Source of the DNA: Bacteroidia bacterium
GTDB lineage: Bacteria > Bacteroidota > Bacteroidia > B-17B0 > Aurantibacillaceae
NCBI GenBank assembly: GCA_026003255.1
Contig: BPGX01000010.1
Location: 1-64,000 of the forward strand
Length of the DNA: 64,000 nucleotides
Direction: 5' to 3'
The first letter of the stretch is position 1. Every line of letters starts with the position of its first letter. This document shows positions 9,125 through 17,894 of this stretch, piece by piece. The notes below the pieces were generated by a model, which was not told where the DNA came from, ran no database searches, and was given only the letters and a program-made list of their open reading frames with translations. The position numbers and the translations under genes are program-made.

Positions 9125-11599
9125 ATGTATGTCATTAAAAGAAATGGTACCAAAGAACCCGTGCAATTTGACAAAATAACTGCACGGATAAAAAAACTCT
9201 GCTATGGATTAGATATGAATTATGTAGACCCTGTAGTGGTAGCAATGAAAGTCATCAATGGAATTTACGATGGTATCACTACAACAGAACTTGACAATCT
9301 TGCAGCAGAAACAGCCGCTACAATGACCACTAAACACCCCGATTATGCCATTCTCGCTTCTCGCATCGCTGTTAGCAATTTACACAAAAACACGCTCAAA
9401 AGTTTTTCTCAAACTGTAGAATTACTTTACAATTACAAAGACCCGAAAACCGGTCAGAAAGCACAACTCATCGCCGATGATGTTTATGAAATCATCATGA
9501 AACATCGTCAGGAACTTGATTCTGCTATTATCTATGATCGGGACTTTGGATACGATTATTTTGGATTTAAAACACTTGAACGTTCATATCTGCTCAAAAT
9601 CAATGGAAGAGTAGCCGAACGCCCTCAACACATGCTCATGCGTGTAGCGGTCGGAATTCACAAAGAAGACATCAAAGCCGCTATTGAAACCTATAACCTG
9701 ATGAGTGAAAAATGGTTCACTCATGCTACACCAACTTTATTTAATGCCGGAACCCCCAAGCCACAAATGTCCTCCTGTTTCTTACTTCAAATCAAAGAAG
9801 ATAGTATTGATGGTATTTATGACACACTGAAAGATTGTGCTAAAATTTCCCAAAGTGCTGGCGGAATTGGACTTGCTATTCATAAAGTAAGAGCAACAGG
9901 TTCCTACATCAAAGGAACTAATGGTACTAGCAATGGTATTATCCCAATGCTCAAAGTGTTCAATGAAACCGCTCGTTACGTAGATCAAGGTGGTGGGAAA
10001 CGTAAAGGATCCATTGCCGTTTATCTAGAACCATGGCATGCTGATATTTTTGAATTCCTTGATATTCGTAAAAATCATGGAAAAGAAGAATTACGCGCTC
10101 GTGATTTGTTTACCGCTCTCTGGATCTCTGATTTATTCATGAAAAGAGTAGAAAACGATGAACACTGGACACTGATGTGCCCAAATGAATGTCCCCGGAC
10201 TATATGAAGTTTATGGACAAAAATTTGAAGAACTCTATACCTCTTATGAAAAAGCTGGTAAAGGTCGTAAAACCATTCGTGCTCGGGAACTATGGGAAGC
10301 CATTATTGAATCGCAGATTGAAACTGGTAATCCCTACATGCTCTATAAAGATGCCTGCAACGAAAAATCCAATCAAAAAAATTTGGGAACTATCCAATCA
10401 TCTAATTTGTGTACAGAAATTATTGAATACACTGCTCCTGATGAGATTGCTGTGTGTAATCTTGCATCTATTGCCTTGCCTAAATTTGTTGATGAAAAAA
10501 ATAGAACTTTTGATTTCAATAAATTAGTGGAAGTAACAAAAGTAGTAACACGAAACTTGAATAAAATTATTGATTTAAACTATTACCCTGTTCCAGAAGC
10601 GCGAAAATCCAATCTGCGTCACCGTCCAATTGGTATTGGCGTTCAAGGTCTTGCTGATGCTTTTATTTTAATGAGATATCCATTTGATAGTGAAGAGGCC
10701 AAACAATTAAACAGAGATATTTTTGAAACCATTTACTTTGCTGCACTCACCGCCAGCAATGAATTAGCCAAAGAATATGGTCCTTATGAAACGTATGAAG
10801 GTTCTCCAATCTCCCAGGGAATTTTCCAATTTGATATGTGGGGCGTAAAAACCCTCTAATCGTTGGGACTGGGAAGGACTACGTCAAAATATCTTAAAAT
10901 ATGGCGTGAGAAACTCTTTGCTCATAGCACCAATGCCTACTGCTTCAACCTCTCAAATCCTGGGAAATAACGAATGTTTTGAACCATTTACTTCAAACAT
11001 CTATGTAAGAAGAGTATTATCCGGTGAGTTTATTGTAGTAAACAAATATCTCTTAAGAGATTTAGTGAAGTTAGGCCTCTGGGAATGATACAATAAAAAA
11101 TAAAATCATTGCTGCAAATGGTAGCATTCAGAACATAGATGAAATTCCACAAGAACTAAAAGATTTGTATAAAACCGTATGGGAAATTAAACAAAGACAC
11201 ATTTTAGACATGGCGGCAGACCGTGGTGCATTCATAGACCAATCCCAATCGCTCAATTTATTCATGCAAGATGTGATGTAGCCAAATTATCTAGTGCTCA
11301 TTTCTATGCCTGGAAAAAAGGATTAAAAACAGGCATGTATTACTTAAGAACAAAAGCTGCTGCTGACGCTATTAAATTTACAGTAGAACAAAGTGCTCTA
11401 AAGCCACAGGTATTGAATAACGAAGATGCATTAGTGGTAGAACTCAGTAATGCCGGCACAATTGATAAAAAAGTAGTTGAAAATTTAGTACCAGATCCCA
11501 ATGCTTCTAAAATTAATCTTCCCATTGAAACCATCTGCTTCCGAACAAATATCGTGTTCATTGGACAATCCAGATGGATGTATTATGTGCGGTTCATAA
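9125..11599 (+). pseudogene. nrdA: Ribonucleoside-diphosphate reductase alpha subunit, interrupted by five single-base indels
   Basis: Joined across frames this encodes a complete R1 of about 823 residues. It has an N-terminal ATP-cone ([18 protein letters not shown]), the active-site Cys in QMSSCFLL, the N-x-C-x-E motif in SNLCTEI, a second redox Cys in AVCNLAS, and the C-terminal shuttle CIMCGS before TAA at 11597-11599. The frame is broken by an extra C in 10193-10196, an extra A in 10847-10851, an extra G in 11081-11083, a missing A near 11275, and an extra C in 11531-11532. Protein similarity continues straight through every break and I found no other lesion. It is a complete, essential gene with probable sequence errors rather than a decayed one, although true inactivation cannot be excluded. 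Confidence 0.9.
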
Positions 11600-11632
11600 T
11601 TACGTGTATTCAAAGAAAACTCTTTGTTTTTT

Positions 11633-11665
11633 GCCCCTTTTAGTTTACTAAAAAGGGGCTTTTTT
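11633..11665. terminator. Bidirectional terminator between nrdA and rlmH
   Basis: GCCCCTTTTAGT (11633-11644) pairs with ACTAAAAAGGGGC (11647-11659) with one bulged A. A T-run follows at 11660-11665, and T-rich sequence precedes the stem (read as A-rich on the other strand). It lies between the convergent ends of nrdA and rlmH and overlaps the restored rlmH stop by 2 bases. Confidence 0.75.
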
Positions 11666-12133
11666 ATTCATGATGGTATTTTTGACCTTTTATAATTGTA
11701 AATGCTCTATACAATTGCTCTAAAAAATAAGCCGTACCATCTCGTGAGAGAAAGTCATTTTTGATAAACTTATTTTTTCAGAATATTGTTGTTTAATATC
11801 TCTTGAAAATCCATAAGGACCACCCGTTACAAAAACAATTCTTTGTCCACGTATCAAACTCTTATTTAACCAATTACTAAATTCAATAGAACACATTTCC
11901 TTACCTTTTTCATCCAGTAATACCACATAATCATTCGGTTTTAATTGCTTTAAAATTGCTGCCTGTTCCTCTTTCAATTGTTCCTCAATGCTTTTGTATC
12001 TAACATTTTTTGGCATAATTATTGTAATTAATTCAAAACGACAATAATGTTTCAATCTGTCCTCATATTCAGATATTAGTTTCTGAAGTAAGGACGATGA
12101 AACTTTATCAATAACAATCAAACTAACAATCAT
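11664..12133 (-). CDS. rlmH: 23S rRNA pseudouridine-1915 N3-methyltransferase RlmH, frameshifted near the C-terminus
   Basis: A SPOUT-fold methyltransferase that modifies pseudouridine 1915 in helix 69 of 23S rRNA. The motif FVTGGPYGFS near residue 107 and the knot segment SLSKMTFSHEMVR are clear. As written, the frame stops after SHEMVRLIF (11720), short of the family's conserved end. Adding one T on the minus strand to the six-base run at 11722-11727 restores L-E-Q-L-Y-R-A-F-T-I-I-K-G-Q-K-Y-H-H-E and a stop at 11664-11666, a standard RlmH C-terminus. The gene therefore carries a one-base deletion, most likely a sequencing error. It is divergent from the DUF4783 gene with only 29 bases between the start codons. 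Confidence 0.92.
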
Positions 12134-12162
12134 ATATTATTATTTTGTAATATTGCATCAAA

Positions 12163-12526
12163 ATGAAAATATTATTTTCTATAGTTTTTCTTTCACTATT
12201 TACTTTAGTTGATGTTAGTGATGAGATTATTAGTGCCTTAAAATACGGCAAACATCAAGAAATATACAAATATTTTGACGATAAAGTAATCATTAAAATT
12301 TTAGAAAAAGAAGATTTGTTAAGTAAAGAACAATGTTCTGCTAATCTATCTGTATTTTTTGAGAAAAACCCTATTAAGAGTTTCTCATTAGTTCAAAACA
12401 CGCAATTATCTTCAACTGCTCAATTCATTTATGGCATAATAGATACTGGAAACAATAAATATAAAATTTCTATTCTCATCAAAAAGGACCATATTGTCCC
12501 AGCTCCGAGTCGATTATTCAGAATAA
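12163..12526 (+). CDS. DUF4783 family secreted protein, frameshifted near the C-terminus
   Basis: A small exported protein: a signal peptide (residues 1-18, MKILFSIVFLSLFTLVDV) is followed by a domain matching the Bacteroidota DUF4783 pattern, with ALKYGKHQEIYKYFDDKV, SKEQCSANLSVFFEKNP and FIYGIIDTGNNKYKISILIKK. DUF4783 resembles the NTF2-like fold and its function is unknown. As written, the frame continues to 12558 with an odd tail (VPAPSRLFRISP). Removing one base between about 12488 and 12498 gives S-Q-L-R-V-D-Y-S-E and a stop at 12524-12526, the tail expected of this family (a short strand with L-R). It belongs to the same indel cluster as nrdA and rlmH. Confidence 0.75.
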
Positions 12527-12665
12527 GTCCTCTCTTTTTATTTCCTGTAAATAACTAAACCTATTAACCAGATTAAACAAAAATCATTCATAAAGTTAAT
12601 ATTTAAAAATAGAAAAATCATATTTTGATTACTTAAAAAGTGATAGAAAACTTTTACAAAGTTTG

Positions 12666-12953
12666 AACCCAAATTATGCAATAGGATTAATGAAATTTGA
12701 ATTTACGTGTAAAATCTTTGTATTTTAAACACCAAGAACACAATGAAATAAACCAAGTCCACAAAGTTCTGATACAATTTCAAGCGAAAAACGCTTTGCG
12801 TGCTTTGTAAAAAAACTTCGCGTGCTTCGTGGTTTAAATAAATTAAGAATGAAATTAATTAAAACCAAATCGGTGATACGTATTTTTGTTGAAATCTCAA
12901 TAAAATAAAGCAATGTATAGAATATGCTAATTTTTTAATGCATAATTCGGGAT
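12666..12953. repeat. MITE-like element, copy A
   Basis: Bounded by the terminal inverted repeats AACCCAAATTATGCA (12666-12680) and TGCATAATTCGGGAT (12939-12953), 13 of 15 bases complementary. The interior has no credible gene; it contains imperfect inverted arms (A-C-A-C-C-A-A-G near the left, G-T-G-C-T-T-C-G-T-G-G-T-T near the right) and the phrase TTAAAACCAAATCGGTGATA that also occurs in copies C and D. It fills most of the 12527-13097 gap. Confidence 0.65.
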
Positions 12954-13041
12954 GAACATTACTTAATAGGGAACAATTAGCACGAAATGCTTTTGTGAGG
13001 GAAACTAACATCTTTCATTGAATAACAACTTTAATAATAAA

Positions 13042-13077
13042 AAAACTGCTCATTGAAAAATGAGCAGTTTTTTATTA
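13042..13077 (-). terminator. Rho-independent terminator downstream of the giant type IX substrate gene
   Basis: AAAACTGCTCATT (13042-13054) pairs perfectly with AATGAGCAGTTTT (13059-13071) across a GAAA loop. The minus strand reads into a T-run past 13042. It lies 21 bases beyond the minus-strand stop at 13098; T-rich sequence on the other side means it could act both ways. Confidence 0.8.
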
Positions 13078-13097
13078 GTTGAGTATTTACTTATTCA

Positions 13098-16000
13098 TTA
13101 ATGCAGCAGGGTAACGTGACCAATTTTATAATGAACATTCTTTAAAGCATCTCTGTATCGTATCTTATACACATACACATCTTGAGGTAATTTTTGTCCA
13201 CTCTTAGTGCCATCCCAACCTTTTGTTATGTCATTCGTTTTGAAAATTATATGTCCCCATCTATCATAAATTAGCATTTCGTATCCACCTTCTAAATCCA
13301 ATCCGTAAGGTGAATAAACTGGTTTGAATTCTTCATTCAATCCATCATCATTAAATGGTGTAAATGCATCAGGAACATAAAAACCAAACTCATTTTTAAC
13401 GGTAATCGTTTTAGTAACAGAATCTCTACAACCATAGATATTAGTTACCCATAAAGTAACAGGATAGGCACCAGCAGCAGTAAATGTAGTTGAAGTATTT
13501 ACTTCACTTGTACTGTAGATGTTAGCAACATTCCAGGTATAAGTATTGCCACTAACTGGTGACGAATTATTCAATAACATTATTTCACCATTAGCAACAG
13601 TCAGTTCATAACCAGGATCAGCGATAAAATCTGCATCAGGTCTTGGGTAAACAACCAACTGATTAGGCATTACTGAATACGCAGTACATCCCACATCATC
13701 AATATAACCCACACCCACACTATAAGTTCCTGGATTGGTAAGAATAGGATTGTAAGAGAAACCTTGATATGGTGGTAACTCTTGCACCAACCATGTAATT
13801 GTTCCAACACTCACCGAATTTACACTTAAATTGAACTCCGCTGGCGTACAAGCCCTTAAAGGATTAGCTACGATATTTATGGTTGGTTGTGGACTAACTT
13901 TAACAGAAATAGTACTTGCATCAGGACATAATGTTGCAGTTGGTGTAGAGTGAGTAGAATACTGTAAAGTAAATACGCCAGGTCCTGAAAGAGATGGATT
14001 AAAAATTCCGCCGTTTACTCCGGCACCTGCCCATGTTCCACCTGGATATTGAGCAATAGAATTTAAATTAAATGATTGAGCATTGTAACAGAAAGGTCCT
14101 GCCGTTCCGGTTAAAGTAGCCGGAACAAATTGTTCTACTGAAATATTCGTTGTGGCTGTTTTCTGACATGCTCCATTGGATGCAAAAATTGTATATGTAA
14201 TAACATTAATACCAATATTAGCAGCGTTTGGATAAAAAACTCCATTGGCAGTTAATGCATTGGATGTACCAAATGTACCCCCCATTGGAGTTACAGTAAC
14301 TTGTTGGGGTGGGAATGTGTTACAGAATGGTCCCATGGGTACAAAAGAAGGTGTAGGTAAGGAATCAATACTAACAACAAGATAAGACGTATCAGGACAT
14401 AAGGAAACGGTTGGAACAGAATGATTGAAATACGTGAGTGTATATGTACCTGCACCTGCAGCGCTTGGATTAAATATCCAACCATTTACTCCATTACCAC
14501 TCCATAATCCATTATTATCTGCTACGAGTGCCTGAAGGTCTACCGTAGGATTCGGTAAACACAAGGGTGATATGGTTCCTGTTAACGTTGCAGGATGGTA
14601 TTGTTCTACGCTTATCGTTTTTGTAGAACTTGCAGAGCAAGTACCACTTCCCACTGTATACATCACTGTATTATTACCGATGCTTGCTAAAGAAGGTGTA
14701 AAAACTCCACTGTTGTTTAGATATGAAGTCGTAGTCCAGGTACCAGTATTGGGAGAAACTGTTAATTGCAAAGGAGCAAAATTATCACAAACGACATTAG
14801 GTGCAGATATAGTAGGAGTGGCAGGGACATATATTTGCACAGTTGCTGCCTGGCTTTGTGCACAGTTTACCTGATTAATAGGATTTACAGTTACTGTATA
14901 TATCATCGTTGTACTTGCAGTAACTGTTGGAATACACATGGTTGATTGAGTATTGGTTGAAGATAGGAAAGTAGAAGGTGTCCAGTTATAGGTGAATTGA
15001 GAAGGGTTAGCACCCGCACAATTTCCAAATCGTACATTAGGACGATTGGTAGATGTCGTTCCACTGGCTTGACCACATGCAGGATTTGAATCACTATAAT
15101 AATAAACACACCGAACTACCCCCGTATTTGTAGAAGGCATGATGGGATTAGAAGTGTAACCTACCATGTTGTAACAAATATCCACTAATATATTTGATGT
15201 ACCATCCCAATCATAATTCACTGTAAAATTATGCGTATTCCAACCATTGACTGGTGTATAATTAGAAGGTCCCCATACTGTCGTTAACCCATTATTGTCA
15301 AAAGAAGATGTTAGTTGAGTTGCAGATGTACATTTTATTTTAATTGTAAAAGCGGGTAAGGTTCCAATATAACCGCTTGGAATTGAACTTACAAAAAATG
15401 CTATTGAACTTAGTTTCCCGGGTTGAACACCAGCAGCTAATAGCTCAGCAGCGGTGAACAATAATTGATGTCGTGCATTTCTATACCAGTTTCCGTAAAC
15501 AGATGGCCACGTAGTTGAAGAGTTTTGATTATTTCCATTTCCCACTTGTATTATATTTGGACTGGTACACATTCCAGAAGCTGGACCACAAGATGTTGGT
15601 GCCATTGTACCAAAATTTACCGCTAAATTCACGGTACCCGTATTACATAAAGTAGCAGTAGTTGGAGTGACTGTAAAACTCCAGTTATATGGGCTGATTG
15701 TAAATGTCGTTGTATAAAAACAAGATCCGTCAAATACAGTAGCCGTATATGTACCTATAGCAAGCCCTGTCAAACTATCTTTTTTGCTATAACTTGTCAG
15801 AGTATGATTATAACTTGCACCTGTTACTGAATAAGAGAAAGGCCCGGTATTGGGTGTTTGAAGATTTACGGTAGCGTATCCCACATTACCACTGGAAGGA
15901 CATATTGAAGCCACACTACTCATCTGAATATTACCGATTGGGTTAGTAGATTGGAGAGTGTATTTTACCGAATCTTTACAACCTTGCGCTGTAATATAAG

Positions 16001-17732
16001 ACATGTAGATATTCATACCATTGGAAGGCGGTGTTACGGTCATACTGGATTGTCCATTAAATGCAGTAGCTGGTAAAAAATTAGACCACCACCATTGATA
16101 TCCCGTTCCGCCGGGAGGTGCATTAATCACAGCAAATGGATTACCATTACAATAGTATACTGTTTGAGTGGAAAAAGTTGGTGGTTTAGTTCCTACCTGA
16201 ACGGTGGCTGTTGCAAATCCACAGGAAACTGCAGTCACTGTAACAGAATAAACACCTGGTGGCAAATTAACTGCTGTGTTGGTTGTACTTACAGTGGCTC
16301 CACTGCTATTTGCCCAGGTAAAATTATAGCCAGTATTACTACCAGTTACATTTACCCAGGTAGAACCGCTGGATCCATTAACGCAACTTGGATTTGAACC
16401 AATAGCAGTGATTTGAACGTTGGAAATTTTTATGGTATCGTTAAGAGTTACAGTACAACCACTACCTGTTACCATTTGCACCTGATACACTTGACCAGTA
16501 ATAGCAGGATTTACAGTAATGGTGGGTGTATTACCTCCCTGTGATGCAGGAACGGGTGTACCAGAGGGTGTATACCATTGATATGCTACAAAACCTGCAG
16601 GCGCGGTAAGAATAGCAGAATTAGTACCCATACACATACTGGAAGTGGCACCACCAGAAGAACATTCTGCATCTACATAAGCATAAGCTTCATGTCCACC
16701 CCAACAACAACCACCAACTGTGAATTCTAAATAAACAGTTGTTACAGTAGAATATATAGGAGATGTTAAATCAACAGAATATAGGCGCCAAGGTCTAAAT
16801 AAATACCATGATGATCTAGATGAAATTTTAAATGAAGTATCACTTGCTGCTTGTGTTGCATTTATATCATAATTACCACATATCCCCCCTAATGGATTCA
16901 TATTTTGATCCAATACTCTTACTCTAAAATATGGTTGTTCATTATTTGCGTGTCCTGGATTATTTAATATTACTGCAAAGGCAAATTGAATATTTTTATT
17001 TCCGGGGGTAATATTAAAAGTATATGTCATTCTGCAAGCTCTATAACTTGCTTGATTATATCCATTTAACCTAACACTATAAGGATCATTAAAAAAGGGA
17101 CATTTAAAAGGAATTTGAGAGACATGGTTACCTCCAATATTCAGAGTCGCTATAGAATCATATCCACCCTGAAAATAACCATTAGGACCATTTGGATTAG
17201 TAGGGGGTATATTCATTAATGTATGATAATTAGTACTATTTAGAGCAGCATTATTACCTTGAGGGGAGTTAACACCATTGGAAACAAGAGTATATACAGG
17301 AGAATTAGCCCCAGATCCGCCACAGGTATTTGAGTTACCTACACTCGCACCCCAATTATTGAAATTACCTAATTCAAAACTGGCATTCGAACAATAAGCA
17401 CTTTGAATTTGATAGCCACCTATTTCTTTTGATGAAATATTGTTTGCATAAGGATCATAATTACCTTTCTGAATTTTTACCAGATTATTTGGATCCAACA
17501 AGCCATTTTTAATCTTGTATTGTAATTCAAGTTCATAAATCCTTCTTTCAATATACATTGAAATATCATTTTCAGTTTTTGCACCATTTTTAATGGCCTC
17601 TTGTAGCAAAATCTCTTTACTCACTCCTAATTTCTCAAGAGGTATTGAAACCGTCGTGGAAAAATTATTTTGTGTAAAAAAACTATTACCATAAAATAAA
17701 ATTCCAATAAGTATTATCTTAAAAGTTTTCAT
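13098..17732 (-). CDS. Giant secreted protein with Ig-like/PKD repeats and a type B (gliding-type) C-terminal sorting domain
   Basis: About 1544 residues from the chosen start, M-K-T-F-K-I-I-L-I-G, which gives a proper signal peptide; the reading frame extends 25 codons further to 17807 but that extension lacks signal-peptide character. The body is rich in Thr, Ser, Asn, Gly and Pro, with repeated beta-sandwich modules. Near-duplicate units recur around 13900-14600 (the SVEQ-T/H-PATLTGT phrase appears three times). A PKD-like segment lies near residue 1400. The last 90 residues, from FYVPDAFTPFNDDGLNE to GHVTLLH, form the gliding-motility-associated type B sorting domain used by the type IX secretion system. 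Expected to be a cell-surface adhesin. Ligand unknown. Confidence 0.88.
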   Translation of the reverse strand: MKTFKIILIGILFYGNSFFTQNNFSTTVSIPLEKLGVSKEILLQEAIKNGAKTENDISMYIERRIYELELQYKIKNGLLDPNNLVKIQKGNYDPYANNISSKEIGGYQIQSAYCSNASFELGNFNNWGASVGNSNTCGGSGANSPVYTLVSNGVNSPQGNNAALNSTNYHTLMNIPPTNPNGPNGYFQGGYDSIATLNIGGNHVSQIPFKCPFFNDPYSVRLNGYNQASYRACRMTYTFNITPGNKNIQFAFAVILNNPGHANNEQPYFRVRVLDQNMNPLGGICGNYDINATQAASDTSFKISSRSSWYLFRPWRLYSVDLTSPIYSTVTTVYLEFTVGGCCWGGHEAYAYVDAECSSGGATSSMCMGTNSAILTAPAGFVAYQWYTPSGTPVPASQGGNTPTITVNPAITGQVYQVQMVTGSGCTVTLNDTIKISNVQITAIGSNPSCVNGSSGSTWVNVTGSNTGYNFTWANSSGATVSTTNTAVNLPPGVYSVTVTAVSCGFATATVQVGTKPPTFSTQTVYYCNGNPFAVINAPPGGTGYQWWWSNFLPATAFNGQSSMTVTPPSNGMNIYMSYITAQGCKDSVKYTLQSTNPIGNIQMSSVASICPSSGNVGYATVNLQTPNTGPFSYSVTGASYNHTLTSYSKKDSLTGLAIGTYTATVFDGSCFYTTTFTISPYNWSFTVTPTTATLCNTGTVNLAVNFGTMAPTSCGPASGMCTSPNIIQVGNGNNQNSSTTWPSVYGNWYRNARHQLLFTAAELLAAGVQPGKLSSIAFFVSSIPSGYIGTLPAFTIKIKCTSATQLTSSFDNNGLTTVWGPSNYTPVNGWNTHNFTVNYDWDGTSNILVDICYNMVGYTSNPIMPSTNTGVVRCVYYYSDSNPACGQASGTTSTNRPNVRFGNCAGANPSQFTYNWTPSTFLSSTNTQSTMCIPTVTASTTMIYTVTVNPINQVNCAQSQAATVQIYVPATPTISAPNVVCDNFAPLQLTVSPNTGTWTTTSYLNNSGVFTPSLASIGNNTVMYTVGSGTCSASSTKTISVEQYHPATLTGTISPLCLPNPTVDLQALVADNNGLWSGNGVNGWIFNPSAAGAGTYTLTYFNHSVPTVSLCPDTSYLVVSIDSLPTPSFVPMGPFCNTFPPQQVTVTPMGGTFGTSNALTANGVFYPNAANIGINVITYTIFASNGACQKTATTNISVEQFVPATLTGTAGPFCYNAQSFNLNSIAQYPGGTWAGAGVNGGIFNPSLSGPGVFTLQYSTHSTPTATLCPDASTISVKVSPQPTINIVANPLRACTPAEFNLSVNSVSVGTITWLVQELPPYQGFSYNPILTNPGTYSVGVGYIDDVGCTAYSVMPNQLVVYPRPDADFIADPGYELTVANGEIMLLNNSSPVSGNTYTWNVANIYSTSEVNTSTTFTAAGAYPVTLWVTNIYGCRDSVTKTITVKNEFGFYVPDAFTPFNDDGLNEEFKPVYSPYGLDLEGGYEMLIYDRWGHIIFKTNDITKGWDGTKSGQKLPQDVYVYKIRYRDALKNVHYKIGHVTLLH

Positions 17733-17894
17733 AATTTTAAATTTGCCTTCAAATATAAATAATATTCCGTTCATCCAGAATATTTTTCGCTCAATAAAAC
17801 AGCCCATTCAATAAATAAAACATACTATTCACACAATGAGACAAAAATTAACACTTAAAAAGGGGTAAAAATTTACAAGAAAATAAAATTTACA

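Noticed and set aside
9125-11643. Programmed frameshifting or several separate small genes in nrdA
   Set aside because: Five shifts in both directions without slippery-site context; protein similarity runs straight through, so the pieces belong to one gene.
12725-12913. 62-codon minus-strand frame within MITE-like copy A
   Set aside because: It reads across the inverted arms of the repeat and is not kept in copies C or D.
16095-16397. Plus-strand open frame inside the giant type IX substrate gene (also 14572-14874)
   Set aside because: It lies antisense to repetitive Thr/Gly-rich coding sequence and has Cys/Ser-rich composition with no family resemblance; a shadow frame.
17733-17807. Upstream start for the giant substrate gene
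   Set aside because: The 25 extra residues hide an otherwise good signal peptide starting at 17732.
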